Positions 35,880-47,743 of a DNA stretch of 64,000 nt are shown here, piece by piece. A program made the translations under genes and the position numbers. The first letter of the stretch is position 1. Every line of letters begins with the position of its first letter. The stretch is from Xiphias gladius (Eukaryota; Chordata; Actinopteri; Istiophoriformes; Xiphiidae). The stretch spans positions 1 through 64,000 of the forward strand of contig NW_024401814.1 of assembly GCF_016859285.1 (NCBI RefSeq), read 5' to 3'. The notes beneath the pieces were generated by a model. The model was not told the DNA's origin and did not search any database. It saw only the letters and a program-made list of their open reading frames with translations.

Positions 35880-36059
35880 TGATGTATGAATTGAGGTAGG
35901 CTCGTGGTCCTACTTCCCTATTCCTGGCCGTTCTCTCATGCCGTGGGAGGATCCAGGAATGCTGCCAGCTGGTGACAAGCAGTGCTCCACTGACACACAA
36001 CAGCAGCAAGCAGCGAGACACGCAGGAAGAAAACTAACATATTCAAACTCCCCGTCGAC
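35880..36059 (+). promoter_or_regulatory. S100 gene 5' UTR / promoter region
   Basis: CpG density rises from about 35900 (gccgttctc, atgccgtgg, gcgagacacgc, cccgtcgac) and stays raised to ~36560. A likely 5' UTR precedes the ATG at 36060. No clear TATA box could be separated from the (AT)n repeat just upstream. Confidence 0.45.
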
Positions 36060-36068
36060 ATGCCTCAG
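36060..36068 (+). CDS. S100 gene coding exon 1 (three codons)
   Basis: ATGCCTCAG|gtaaga encodes Met-Pro-Gln and sits at the end of a mostly 5'-UTR exon (about 35880-36068). This start was chosen because exon 2 begins at a clean acceptor (ttctccccag) in phase 0 and holds no upstream ATG. In most S100 genes the start lies in the second exon. Confidence 0.7.
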
Positions 36069-39000
36069 GTAAGAAATTATACACAAACTGTTTTCTTTTC
36101 TCGCTGACGTCTAAAACCTGAGCTAAGCTTGGCAAAGTTTGCAAATGACCACTTTTTAAAAACTTTAAATTCACTTTTCTCGCTGAGAAAACCCGTGTTT
36201 TCTGTGCGAAATAAAACATGTCCAGATGGACGAACTTTCTAAACTGTGCGAGGCATGATGAGAGCGGAACGAGTCATCAAAGAACTGTTGCCCGCTGAAC
36301 ACGCGCCATCTCACGCCAGCCGAAAAAATGTCGCTGAGGAGGAATCTTTACCTGGAGAAATTGAGATTAACCGCTGATTTTTTTACACAACGGACATGGG
36401 AGCTATTCTCTACCCCAGCCGCCGTGTTATAGGTCAGTCCGCCTGAGTTCAGCAGCCTGAAGTTCCTACTTGAACTTATTTCGTGGAGACACTGTACAGA
36501 CGTGCTGCCAGCGGCCCCTCCCTGAGAATCTCTACACTGTAGCAGTCAGCTCTGTCAACATTTACAACCCACTCTGCACTATTGTATCAACCTAAGCGCT
36601 TCACTAATCTCTGAGAATATTACAGTGATAAGCAGCCAAAGCAGATACATTAAGGAGAGCATTTGTGTAGCTGTTATATATGAATACAGTAAGTGACTAG
36701 TTTTGTATGTAGGGCCCAGGTGAAACTCAGTACAGTGATCCCCCAGTCTGTGTCTGTTGCATGTACGCCAGGATTGCGCAATGCAGCATGACTTCTCTTT
36801 ATCCTAGGACCGTTCTCATTGTGCTGCATGTTTTTCATTCAGGCTCATAACTATCGTGTTCAGACTCTGGAGGGGAGGGGGCACCATGGGTGGCCTGTCA
36901 GCTTCCAACGGGGGCCTGTGCCTCCTCTGGTCCCCACTTTATTGGTTCTCTGTCCAAAATTTTTAACAAAATGACAATTTCCTTACAGGACAAGCCTTTA
37001 TCAATACACCACAATCAGCTATATCCTGAAGCAGAAAATAAATGATAAAAAAAACAGATGAGAGCAGGAATTCCTGAGGAAAGAACAATGCTTCCCTGCA
37101 ACCTGTGGTCTGGGGGAATGTTGTAGAACTTGCTCACTGTTGAAGATACATTTGCAAATTCTATAATAAAGCCCCAAAAGAAGCCCATACAGCCAAACTT
37201 TCTCTCACCTGACTGTGAATGTTCTGAAGCACGACAGTGCAGACTTTCAGACCAACAGTGAGCTGGAGAGAAATGTTGCGATTTGGGTGTGGTAATGGGC
37301 ATTATAACGAAATCAGGGAGTCTATCTTTAATTGTTCTCAATTAAACTAAATCACAAAATGTTTACCTACTACTATACTTAGTAATTAATGTTAAAAAAG
37401 CGACTATTATGAAAAAGGTAACATACTTACAAACAAATACATAACTATCAAACTAAAGCCTCCTCAGTCTGTTGATGGTACTTGTATTTCAGAAACTCAT
37501 TTGGCATCTTTTGGCTAACATAATCATTCTGTAATACTTTAGTTAATATAATGTGGTGTTGAAATTTTCTACAGCAGTAAACACTATGCCCTGTTTTTAG
37601 TCAGGATATTGGTGCTCTCTGTGGGAGAGTTTTAGTGGAGGTGAAGAGGGCTTGTGGCAGCTTGTGGCATATCAGTCAGAAAGGGTGTGGTTTTGACAAA
37701 GCTGTTGGCCAGCATTTATTGAATAACTGTAGCAAGACTGGAGTATGTTCCTCTGATGGCCAAGAGACAACCATCTTTAATGCTGCTCCGATCCACAATA
37801 AAATTAACACTGAGTCAAATGACTTTGTGTAATGTGAAGGATGCCGCTCACATTGATGAACTCAGAGAATTCTCACTAGCTCTGCAGCTCCACACTGCCT
37901 TTTAGTCTTTTAGCTCACAGTTTTGGTTTTAAAGAACATTTAAAGTTTTTTTTTTTTTTAGTCCCCTCTTCATCAGTGTAATTTTCAGCAAGCAACTGTT
38001 TTCAGAGAAAAAGCTGTAAAAAGCCACTGTCCACTACCTGCTCAGCAGCAAACAGCAGACAGACACAGACAGAGAGCAGCTGGTGAACATAGTGGAGCAT
38101 TTAGCAGCTAAAGAGCCAGATATTTCCCTCAGGAGTCAGTAGAGACAAAAAACAGTGCTAAAAGAGAGGGAATGGACTTAGATTCATCAGGTGGACAAAA
38201 CACCAGATGAATCATCACGTTGCACTGTGTCTGCTGGATCTTTAAATACGCAACTGTTTGTTATGCCGCCAAATGGCCAAATAATAAATAAATCAATAAA
38301 ATTCTGCTTTAAACAGTGTAAATACTTTGTCCAATCCTTACTAATTGTATTACTAAATGATGGAAACAGTAAAAGAATTGCAAAAATGTAGTCTCATAAA
38401 ATTGACATTTAAAGTTAAATCTTGACCTTGGAAACAGTTGTGGAGAACAACAATCTCATCACAACATCCATTTAGCAGCTGTTTTAGAGCTTTTCATCGT
38501 TTCACAAAATCTTCCTCAGCAGATGGAGTTTGATCTCTCGTCATGTAATTGTAGATGTTCAAATTTCCGTTTTTCTAAGCACTTTAAGGATATCTTACCC
38601 ACGTTTGCTTAAAGGTCAGAAAAATCACTTGACAAAACAATCCCACCACAAGGTCCGTTTGTATCCATCGTGTTGAAGAAGCTTGTGTGATACGATTTAA
38701 GAATCCATCAGTTACTAGATTGCCCTTGTGGTAGAGTGCGTTGTCGACTCGTTATAAAGCTTTATGAACTTGTAAACAACAGTTTTCACAGGCCTCAAAA
38801 GATAGAGATATAGCTAACTGCATGAACTCAGGTAGGCCAAATAGTAAGGGGCGGATTACCTTTGATTCTCCAGACTTGGACAAGTAAAGAAATGTTGCTC
38901 ACATTCATGATTTTATTCAAATAGAGCTCTCCTGCTATTTTTTTTAACAGCTCTGCAACTGTATAAGCTTCAGTTTGTCTACTAACTACTGTCAGCCTTT

Positions 39001-42000
39001 AAAAGCCAAGGTGGGAAGGAGTTTGAATGTAAGAGCTAACTCAGATCTGCAAAAGGTGCTCCATTCTAACTTCATCTTCTGTAAAAACAAATACAAATGG
39101 CTACAAATGGCATAAACATATATAGGGTGTGCCTGTTTCTATCTTGCTGATGCTTGTGACAAAGATCACCTCTCCCTATTCTTAAACCTGTAATAACTGA
39201 TTTTGTGGCCACTTGGGAGCAGAACAAGCTGTGAACACAGCATTGACATATCACATTTTAAGTTGATGTGGCAAATTCCAATAATCACTTTCTTTTTGTT
39301 TTGTTTTTGGTCTCTACCAACTCCTGAGGGAAATATCGGGCTCTTTAGCTGCTCAATGCTCCACTATGTTCACCAGCTGGTCTCTGACCGTGTCTCTCTG
39401 TTGTTTGCTGCTGAGCAGGTAGTGGACGGTGGCTTTTTGCAGCTTTTTCTATGAAAACATCTACCTGCTGCGTCAGAAAATTACGCTATCAGAGCGGCAA
39501 GAGTGAACCAACACAGTAAAGTTCTGGTCCGGGTGGATAAATAATGAGCTGAAACTCAGTATGAAGCTCTGTAAAGCCGATGGGAACTGCAGATTCAGCT
39601 GATAACCTGTTAACCAGACCTGATCCACAGGGGCAGCAGGTGAGAAAATGCTCATATGGGATGTTTTTAAAGACAGTGATAGATGATATTTTTGCATTTT
39701 CCCTGCTCATTGGTTAGTAGCTGCATTTGTTGTCTCTGCAGAAGCGGTGTTTTTGGATGAATAGCCAATAGCAAAGTCTGTTTGAGGGCAATGCCCCATA
39801 TAATCAAATTGGTATTAGTTGTAGGTATGACCATGTGTTTCCTATTGCAATTCTTATCCTTTCTTGCTCCATTTTTTCCCCTTCCTTTTCTTCTCCCCAG
39901 TACTCAGATCTGGAGAAGGCCATTAACACACTGGTCACCCAGTTCCACGCTGCTTCGGCTGACAATGGTCCAACGCTGAAAACTGATGAATTCAAAGGTC
40001 TTTTGTCCTCCCAGCTGCCCAACCTGGTGAAGGTAAAACTGCTGTCAGTTTCCTTGTGTTCCATCCTCAGCTGTGCCTGCTGCTGACAGCAGCTGCTGGG
40101 TGTGGCAGCACACCTCACCTACTCACCTCACACGAAGACAGTCAGAGACATGCTCAGCAGCAGAGTCACGCAGGCCTCATACACAAACCAGCAAATACAC
40201 ACTATAAAGACTTATACTCACACTTTTGAGAACTAGGCTCAGTTGACTGTTGGGAGATTCCATCTAAGGTGTGTATTCACTTTTTAAAGAAGTATACCAC
40301 TGAAAATATGTCTTTGAACGTCAACTTCCCAGGCTAAACTGAGATGAAGTGATTTCCAAAAGGCATATCGTTAAAGATGAAAGGTTTCTTTAATATTTTT
40401 AGCAAGATTACTTTTTTATTTCCATTTTTTACGGTTTCAAAATAACAAAAAAGGAAAAGGGCCACGAAACAAAAGTTTGGGAACCCATATGGTCAGTACT
40501 TAGTAACACCCCCTTTGGCAGGTATCATAGCCTGTAAACACTTTTTGTAGCAGCAAGAGTCTTTCAGTTCTTGTTTTGGGGATTTTCGCCTTCCTTCTTC
40601 CTTGCAAAAGGCTTCTGGTTCTGTGAGATTCTTGGGCCATCTTGCATGCACTGCTCTTTTGAGGTCTATCCATAGATTTTCCATGATTTTTAGTTCGGGG
40701 GTGTGTGAGGGCCACGGCAAAACCTTACGCTTGCACCTCTTGAGGCGGTCCATTGTGGATTTTGAGCTGTGTTTAGGATCATTATCCTGTTGTAGAAGCC
40801 ATCCCCTCTGCATCTTCAGCTTTTTTACAAACTGTGTAATGTTTGCTCCCAGAATTTGCTGGTATTAAATGGAGTCCATTCTTCGCTCTACCAGTGATAT
40901 GTTTCCCGTGCCACTGGCTACAACACAAGCCCAAGCACGATCATTCCACTCCCATGGTTAACAGTCACAGAGGTGTTCTTTTCATGAAATTCTTCACCCT
41001 TTTTTCTCCAAACAAACTTTTGTTCATAATGTACAAAAAGTTATATTTTAACTTCCTCAGTCCACAGGACTTGTTTCCAAAATGCATCAGGCTTGTTAAG
41101 ATGTTCCTTTGCAAACCTCTGACGCTGAATTTTGTGGTGAGGATGCAGTGCAGGTTTTCTCCTGATGAATCTTCCATGAAGGTCCAATTTGTGCAGGTGA
41201 CGCGGCATAGTAGAACAGTGCACCACCACTCCAGAGTCTGCTAAATCTTCCTGAAGGTCTTTTGCAGTCAAACTGGATTTTGATTTCCCTTTCTAGCAAT
41301 CGTACAAGCAGTTTCTGAGTAGATTTTCTTGGTCTTCCAGACCCTCAACTTCACCTTCACCATTCCTTTTAACTGCCATTTCTTAATTACATTACAAAGT
41401 GAAGAAATGGCTACCTGAAAACACTTTGCTATCTTCTTATAGCCTTCTCCTCCTTTGTGGACATCAATTATTTAAATGTTCAGAGTGGCCTTTCCTATTG
41501 ATGACTGTGAACAAGCCATAGCCATAACAAGCTATTTAATTCTGAGACCATGGTAAAAGTAATATGAGAGCTCAAATCTCTTAGGGTGCCCAAAACTGTG
41601 TTATAGTTATCCTTTCCTTTTTTAACTCTAAACTCTTACAAAACAAAAATAATACACTAATTTTGCTTAATATGTTAAAAAGAATGTTTTATCTTTAGTT
41701 TTATCCGTTTTGGAGATCAGTTCCCCTTCTATTCACTTAACTCTTCAGAGTAACAGAAATTTTGACCAGGGGTACCAAAACCTTTCATGCCACTGTATAC
41801 ACTCAAGTTTTTTGATAAGGGAAAAAATGAATTTAAATGATTTTAGCGTAGGGCTCCAAATAACAAAATGTGAAAAAATTGGAGGGGTCTGAAAACTTTC
41901 TAAATACACTGTATTTCACATATACAGTAAATGATAAAGCCTCCACAGATTGGTAACATGATTTGGTTTTCTCTGTATAATGTTAGTTACAGAAAAAGCT

Positions 42001-42966
42001 GTAACATACGAAATGGTTTTGATTTTTATGTGCAAGTTAATATCCTGCAAAGTAATGGTTATAATGTGGAGAGAGACTCTGTAAAACCAATACAGTATAC
42101 CGAAAATATGCAAAGTTTGATGTGCATGAAGATTAATTCTTCTTTAATACAATTTTTTTGTATGAACACCCTGACTATAGTCTGACCTACTAGTCACTTA
42201 ACAGCTCCACTGGAGCCATCACAGTAGAGATAATGAGGGAAGGACAAGCACTGCTTTTTTACTTGATTGATTTTTACCCTGATTCTACCCTGCCTCTCTG
42301 GGGATCAAAACAGCAAGCTTCCAGTCACAAGTTCCCTTATCTAACCTCTAATTCACAATTGCCTCCAGTGTGGAGGCTTCAACTACCTGCTTAGAATTTG
42401 TACATTCACAACTACACACAAATGACACAGGGTGAGTTCCTGGCAAAAATACAAAATTCAATCAAATAAATGGATTTGGCATTTCTCCACCAGAATTACA
42501 TTCCTATAAATGTAGATTATCATAGAAGATGATAAAATTTCACATTTTTGGTGGCTAGTCAAAATTTTCTTAAGTTGGGGTGGTGGTGTTCTTGGGAGAA
42601 TTCTGTCTCTGTCATCTGAATGGTTTATTTTGCTTTATCCAACTTCTTTTTAGCAATGTCACCATGTTCCCATTTGTCAGCTATAACTTTGATGAATACA
42701 GTGTTATTACTGACTGACACTGAGAACCAATTTGTAATGAACCTGAGTGATCCTATACCTTACGAGTAAAGTTTTGTCCTGTTGTGTTCCCACAGGGGAT
42801 CGGCACAGACCAGGGACTGGGTGAGATAATGCTGAAGATGGGTGTAGGTGACGGTGAGGGCATCTCTTTCAAGCATTTCTGGAACTTAATCCAGTCACTA
42901 TCCACCACGCAGCACAGCCTCCTCAGCAGCCAGAAGGGCTCCTCATGCAGCTGCATCCTCCTGTGA
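36060..42966 (+). CDS. S100-family protein (A13/A14/A16-like), three coding exons
   Basis: Joined exons 36060-36068, 39901-40032 and 42796-42966 give 312 nt, 103 residues. Residues 4-47 ([15 protein letters not shown]...LPNLVK) are the first helix pair and shortened N-terminal loop. Residues 48-85 hold the second EF-hand and the FWNLIQ helix, which resembles the (F/Y)WxLIG of S100A13, A14 and A16, as does QLPNLVK. Both calcium loops are degenerate: loop 1 is 12 residues (22-33) instead of the usual 14, and loop 2 lacks the terminal Glu (His74). S100 proteins are small dimeric regulators; this one is probably calcium-insensitive. The C terminus is CSCILL, a possible CaaX box. The intron between the two EF-hands is where S100 genes normally have one. 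Confidence 0.88.
36069..37900. other. S100 intron 1, 5' part
   Basis: CpG-enriched to ~36560, including a 34-codon open frame (36328-36432) that I cannot assign. Beyond that no exon or named element was supported. Confidence 0.4.
37988..38175 (+). repeat. Dispersed repeat R2, plus-orientation copy
   Basis: The segment agaaaaagctgtaaaaagccactgtccactacctgctcagcag...agccagatatttccctcaggagtcagtagagac is repeated in inverted orientation at 39297-39472, 1.2 kb downstream in the same intron. Confidence 0.85.
39297..39472 (-). repeat. Dispersed repeat R2, inverted copy
   Basis: The reverse complement matches 37988-38175 over its length (ctcaggag, gatatttccc, tttagctgct, caccagctg, gctgagcaggtagtgga) with scattered differences. 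Confidence 0.85.
39901..40032 (+). CDS. S100 gene coding exon 2 (N-terminal EF-hand)
   Basis: Acceptor ccccag|tactca, donor gtgaag|gtaaaa, 44 codons in phase 0. It encodes helix 1, the shortened loop [12 protein letters not shown], helix 2 and the hinge. Confidence 0.92.
40335..41799 (-). mobile_element. Tc1-like transposon (family A), copy in S100 intron 2
   Basis: Minus-strand pieces read the Tc1 order: [17 protein letters not shown] and [20 protein letters not shown] (41271-41041), later [18 protein letters not shown] (40795-40740) and [17 protein letters not shown] (the SPDLNPIEN-type block). The inverted ends can be paired: gatttccaaaaggcatatcgttaaagat (40351) against the complement of atctttag...ggagatcag (41690-41718). 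The outer right end is catgccactgtata at 41786-41799; the outer left end is eroded. Stops and frame changes make it inactive. Confidence 0.88.
41861..41912 (+). repeat. Tc1 inverted-terminal-repeat fragment
   Basis: aacaaaatgtgaaaaaattggaggggtctgaaaacttt...cactgta is the terminal repeat of the second fish Tc1 family, which is also seen at 62038-63600. Confidence 0.75.
42796..42966 (+). CDS. S100 gene coding exon 3 (C-terminal EF-hand and tail)
   Basis: Acceptor gttcccacag|gggatc, stop TGA 42964-42966, 56 codons. It encodes the degenerate second loop (around [10 protein letters not shown]), the FWNLI helix, a Ser/Gln-rich tail and the terminal CSCILL. Confidence 0.92.
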   Translation, partial: GIGTDQGLGEIMLKMGVGDGEGISFKHFWNLIQSLSTTQHSLLSSQKGSSCSCILL

Positions 42967-45395
42967 AGAGCATACTCAGGAAGTTTCCACCCTGTAATTT
43001 AACTAAACAGGGCAACAATATGTACATCACTCTCCTAATCAGGTGTCAGACAGAATACAAAGGTGCACACAGCAAGCTGTTCCCAACATTTAAGACTGAA
43101 ACATTACACATTTAAAATGCTGTGCTATCCATCTGACAGGTTTCCACATCGCACTTCTGCCACTATACTGTCCAGTATCCTTTGCACCAGTTTAAGTTCA
43201 GGCTAGTTTGCATTTCTCACATTGTCCAAGTCTACACATTGATTCTTATAACCTTTAAAAATATACCAAACTACAATTTTTAACTAGCTTACAATAATCA
43301 CCATATCAAATCACCATTACACATAGTACCGAATAACATCTTTGTGTAGCAACTTGCTAATCATGAATTAAGTTATTTTATTTAACATGCTGCACATGTA
43401 AAGATTGTCTTAAGTTCCTGTTACTGGACTAGACAGTCTAACTTTGGCCAGCATGTTATTAGCCAGAGAATACTAAGGTTAGCTCTGCTTTTCAGTTGTA
43501 ATAGTTAAAGATATACACCTTGATTTTGTTCTATTGCCCTCAGCTCTCCAAATTTCCTCCCAGATCAAACTCAAAAAATGATATATGGTAAGATTTAACA
43601 CATCCCCTGTGAGCTGGGAGGAGATCTGGGGGTACTATTAACAAAATCAGGGGGGCAGCAAGTCTCTGTGATGCAGCTAAACAAAGACACAGCTTTACCG
43701 TCAAACGTAACACATGTATAAGCATCCACTTTACACCCTAAAGGCTTCAGTATGTTTGAAATGCACCAGGTCTTATATGTCAACCATATAAACATGTCAG
43801 AAGGCTTCTGAAGAAGTGCTTGCTGGATCATCTAACAACATCTAAAACCCCCTCCCCCCACACACATCCCTTGCCAACATCAGAATCTGGGAGGGTGACA
43901 ATCTCAGGATCTTGTTCACTTCACATAGTGATTGGTCAGCTGTGTGGAAAATTGGAAGGGTGTGAACACAACTACTTCAGTCACTTTTCATTTGAACAAG
44001 TGAGTGCAACATAATAAATGATTTCCAGGAGAGACTCTGTGAAAATGGGAGAAGTTATCTCCATTTCAATGATTAATCTTGTCTTCTACTTCTGTCACAG
44101 CAGGCTTTTAACCCCCTCCTTTGAGTTGGGACATTAAGAACAGCTTCTAATTCCACTTTCAGACATATGATGCAGGTCAAGTCAACGTGCGTTTGAGCCA
44201 CGTTTCACCCATTCATGAGATAGCTTTCACAGCAGAGTCTCCAGACTGCAGTGAAGTTCTGAACACTTTATTGATAAACCTGAGAATAATTTGCCCGATA
44301 AAAGTCAAGTTTCAGTTTCACCTGTCCTTTGGTTGGTCAGTTAAATTGTTATTGAAACATGGGTATAATTTTAATTTGCATTCCTGGTAGCAACACCATT
44401 CACCAAAGCCCGGCATTGTTGACCCGTGACCAACCCCGGTGTACAGGAGGGTCGCGAAGGAGGGTCACCTGACGCCAGTTGACCCATACAGATATAGCCC
44501 CGTGTCACTGTGTTGGTGTGAATGGGGTATCACACTTCTGCCTTTAGACCAGTTTGATATTGAGTATTGCATATTGAACCCTTAGACGATCCAACAGTTA
44601 CTTTGTTTTTTGGAGGCCTTAAGAATCATTTTGAATTTATCTGGTGCAAAAGGTTGCTAGACATTATGACAGTCAAGAGTCATTAACACAGTCACTTTCC
44701 ATTATGTCCGCTAATTTTGTCCTGTGTCCATTTTCCGAGTTTAATATTGATTCATGGTGCCTTTAAAAATTAATGCAGATTATATAGTTTATATACATTA
44801 ATATAGTGTAATCATTCGCATGTCAGAAATGCTAACTCTGAAGTACTTTGAAGGTAACAGTATGTGAGCATGTATCATCAAACAGAGTCAAAGCCAGGTC
44901 ATTAGAAATCTAGAGTTAAAACGGCAGTTAAACATTCAGAAGCTTTGAAACATTTAAACGACATTTATCTCTTCATTTGTACAGAACTGACTCCAGGATA
45001 AATTATAACTGCAATTCTCAGTTCTCAGTATCTGTTATGGTGTTAGCAGTGGCAATTTACACGGTAACTTCCAGTGTAAAACCCTGTCTGAATCTTTAAG
45101 CATATGATGCTAATCATCTCATTTTGACCTCATATGCATCAGTAACGGAACACAAAATCGTAGTTTGGATTCTTTCTAAATGTCATTATGTTTAATCTGT
45201 TTAATGTCGAGAAACTCAAGACAGAAACATCTCAAAAAGTGTGCTTTATAGCCCTTTTATATGTTTCTACTAGTAACGCTTTATCCTCTGTGATTCTGCA
45301 TTTTCTATGTATTTATATTTTGTAATACTCTGTATTCTGACCTTTGTGACACCATAAGAACAAGGATGTAATAAACATGTAAAGGAATCACCAAT
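42967..45395 (+). other. S100 3' UTR and downstream DNA
   Basis: No coding frame of interest. Candidate polyadenylation signals are AATAAA at 44013-44018 and 45370-45375. A small CpG-rich island sits at 44400-44520. A long 3' UTR reaching 45.4 kb is possible but unproven. Confidence 0.35.
45370..45375 (+). terminator. Candidate plus-strand polyadenylation signal
   Basis: gtaataaacatg lies 2.4 kb after the S100 stop and just before the end of the convergent gene. Confidence 0.35.
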
Positions 45396-45418
45396 ACTGC
45401 ATTTGTTATGTTTAATCA

Positions 45419-45502
45419 TTTATTGATATAATAAGAAAAGAAAAAATCGGTAGTTTATATGAAAATCTAAATTATCTGCTGTAACAGCTGTTATGTTTTA
45501 TT
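45419..45502 (-). terminator. Candidate polyadenylation signals of the C80-like gene
   Basis: The minus strand has AATAAA at 45502-45497 and 45424-45419, 270-350 bp beyond the stop codon. Confidence 0.5.
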
Positions 45503-45771
45503 GCTTTCATAGTACATTCCTAACATCATTTCCATTCTTCGAGCCATTAAAACACTATCAAATGTGTATCTGTACCAGCAAGCTGAAACAGTCAAATTAA
45601 ACTATGCAGCATTTTGTTGCAGGGTTATATCAGCATCGGGCAGAACAAGGCAAATGTGTCAGAACGTTGTGAACAGAAGAATACCAGAGCCAACTAACAA
45701 TGGAAATACAAAGAAATAAACTACATTAATCACACATTATCCAATCCAATCCAACATTATGGATTTAAATT

Positions 45772-47743
45772 CTAATGGAATGTGGGAGTACATCCTCTTT
45801 TGAGTTTTTTTCCCTCAGGTGTACCTCGAAAGAATTCTAGATAAGATGAGAACACGTACTTATTCATGACTTTGACCCTCCCAAAGATGTTCAGTTCTGT
45901 TTGCTCGTCATGGTTGACAGCATTCATCATCTGCTTCGATTTGATGTACAGGGAGTTTTCCTTTGCAACAACTTGATCTAACCAAATCTGTCTGTTCTGT
46001 GGAGCCATTTCATAGTTGTCAATGGTGCAGCCATAGAATCCTCGTCGCAGAAGTTCAGGCCAGGGTTGCTCAGTAACCATGGGGTGGTCATCTCCAACAA
46101 ACGCTGTGCACAGGAGGCTGTCGCTCCCCCGGGAGCGGCCTACTTCACAGCCAATGACACTCATGAGAAAAAGCGAGAAGGTTCTAAAGTTACGCACAGA
46201 TGCTGAAAACACTGCTGCCATGAAGTAACGACCCCATCTCTCACAGTTGTAATTACACTGTTGGAACTGGAAAGTCTGTCGACAGAAGTCATTGAATTTG
46301 GAAGCTTTGAGACCCTGACTCAGCTCCTGCAGGGAGAACTTGCCCTGTTGCTCATTGAAATTGTTACGGAAATGTTCAATCTCAGCTCGATTTTCAATGC
46401 TTAGGAACTTGCCCACCAGACTTACGCTAAGATTTTTCCCATATACTTTGTAAATGCATTCATTGAGAACATAGTAAAGGTCAGATGTAGCTTCCTCTCT
46501 GGCATTATATCTTATCTCCACAAGTAGATCCTGAATGTTAACAATATGCTTGAAGACAATCTTATGTTCTTCTGGTCCTGGTTCTGTGAGCCAAATTGCC
46601 TTCATGTGTTTTTGATCATGCTCTGGGACATAATCAGGAGCACGCCTTCTTTCATTCTCTTCGAAGAACAAACTCCAAGTAAGCCCCTCCAGGCAGTCTA
46701 TAGAAGGGTACTTTTTACGCAGCTCCATTGGAACAAACATTTGTGGATGGCTTGGCCACTCCAATGTCTGAAGATACAAAACATTTCCTTTATAATCAGG
46801 GAACATTGGCCCTGTGCAGCCAAGCTCCACTTTGGTCAGCAGGTCACCTCTTTGGTCCAGTTCAGCAATGACTCTTCTGCTGTGGTCATGGGACCTCCAG
46901 ACTCCATCAATTCTAGTCATTATCTCTCCGTCAGACCTAACAGACACAAAGGACTTGTATAGGTGCAGCTTTGTTTCCACACTGAAAGACCGGAGAACTT
47001 GGAGCAGCTGCAACATAAAGTGCAGGTCATTTCCAAGGTTGCAACTGACGAGGCTGATGGTGTCAAGATGACCAAATATGCTTTCAGTTTTTAAGGTTGA
47101 CACAAATCTGGCAAGTTCTTCTGAGCCATGACCGGCCAGGTGGACTGCTCCATTGGTACCTTTGCTGCCATGGCCAACCAGTATTATGTCATGATTTCTA
47201 GTAGAAAAAAAATGGCTTCCTCTGAGAACATGCAGTGCCCCCTCCTTGTACCTCAGCAGAGTTGATACACTGGGATGCTTCTCATACAGGTGAATGGCTG
47301 ACTCAATCACTGCAGGGTCCTCTTCCATAATAACTATAGTCTCATGGCTATATTTTGCGTCACATTCTCTAAGGGTCATATTTGGTTGGTAAGAGAAAAT
47401 TTCTGTCTCAACTTTGTCATGGCTGAATCTAAAACCGTCTGAAGGAGTCAAATAAACTGGGAAGGCCTCTTTCATGAGACAAGTACCTCTGACAAAAGCA
47501 GGTACTGTCTGATTTACAAAACACAGGGAATGAAAAGCAGAATTCCAGCTATCAGTGATTCTCTGATGTGTCTTTAACATATATAAAATCAGAGGTTCTG
47601 TAAACCACAAATCTACCCTATAATTGACTACACTCATTGGTTCTGACTTGGTGTCTCTGTAAGGATCAGTTGACCAATTTCCAGCATCTCCAAGATCAGA
47701 GTATGGTGGGTCGAACCTCAGTGGAGTCATCTCAAGATATGCC
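45772..47743 (-). CDS. C80-like gene exon 3 (main exon, 1972 nt)
   Basis: Acceptor atctatttccag|ggcatat at 47743; stop codon ends at 45772. It holds 656 codons uninterrupted, including the whole protease-like domain and the unknown C-terminal half. The first ATG in this exon (47730) is not the start, because the frame is open back to the acceptor and joins exon 2. Confidence 0.93.

Noticed and set aside
35650..36021. 123-codon minus-strand frame before the S100 gene
   Set aside because: It is kept open by the (AT)n repeat (Tyr-Ile repeats) and has no domain.
40493..40868. Protein-coding exons in S100 intron 2
   Set aside because: All frames there are parts of the reversed Tc1 transposase or its shadow.
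47728..47730. ATG at 47730 as the start of the C80-like protein
   Set aside because: The frame is open to a good acceptor at 47743/47744 and joins in phase to two upstream exons that provide a signal peptide.
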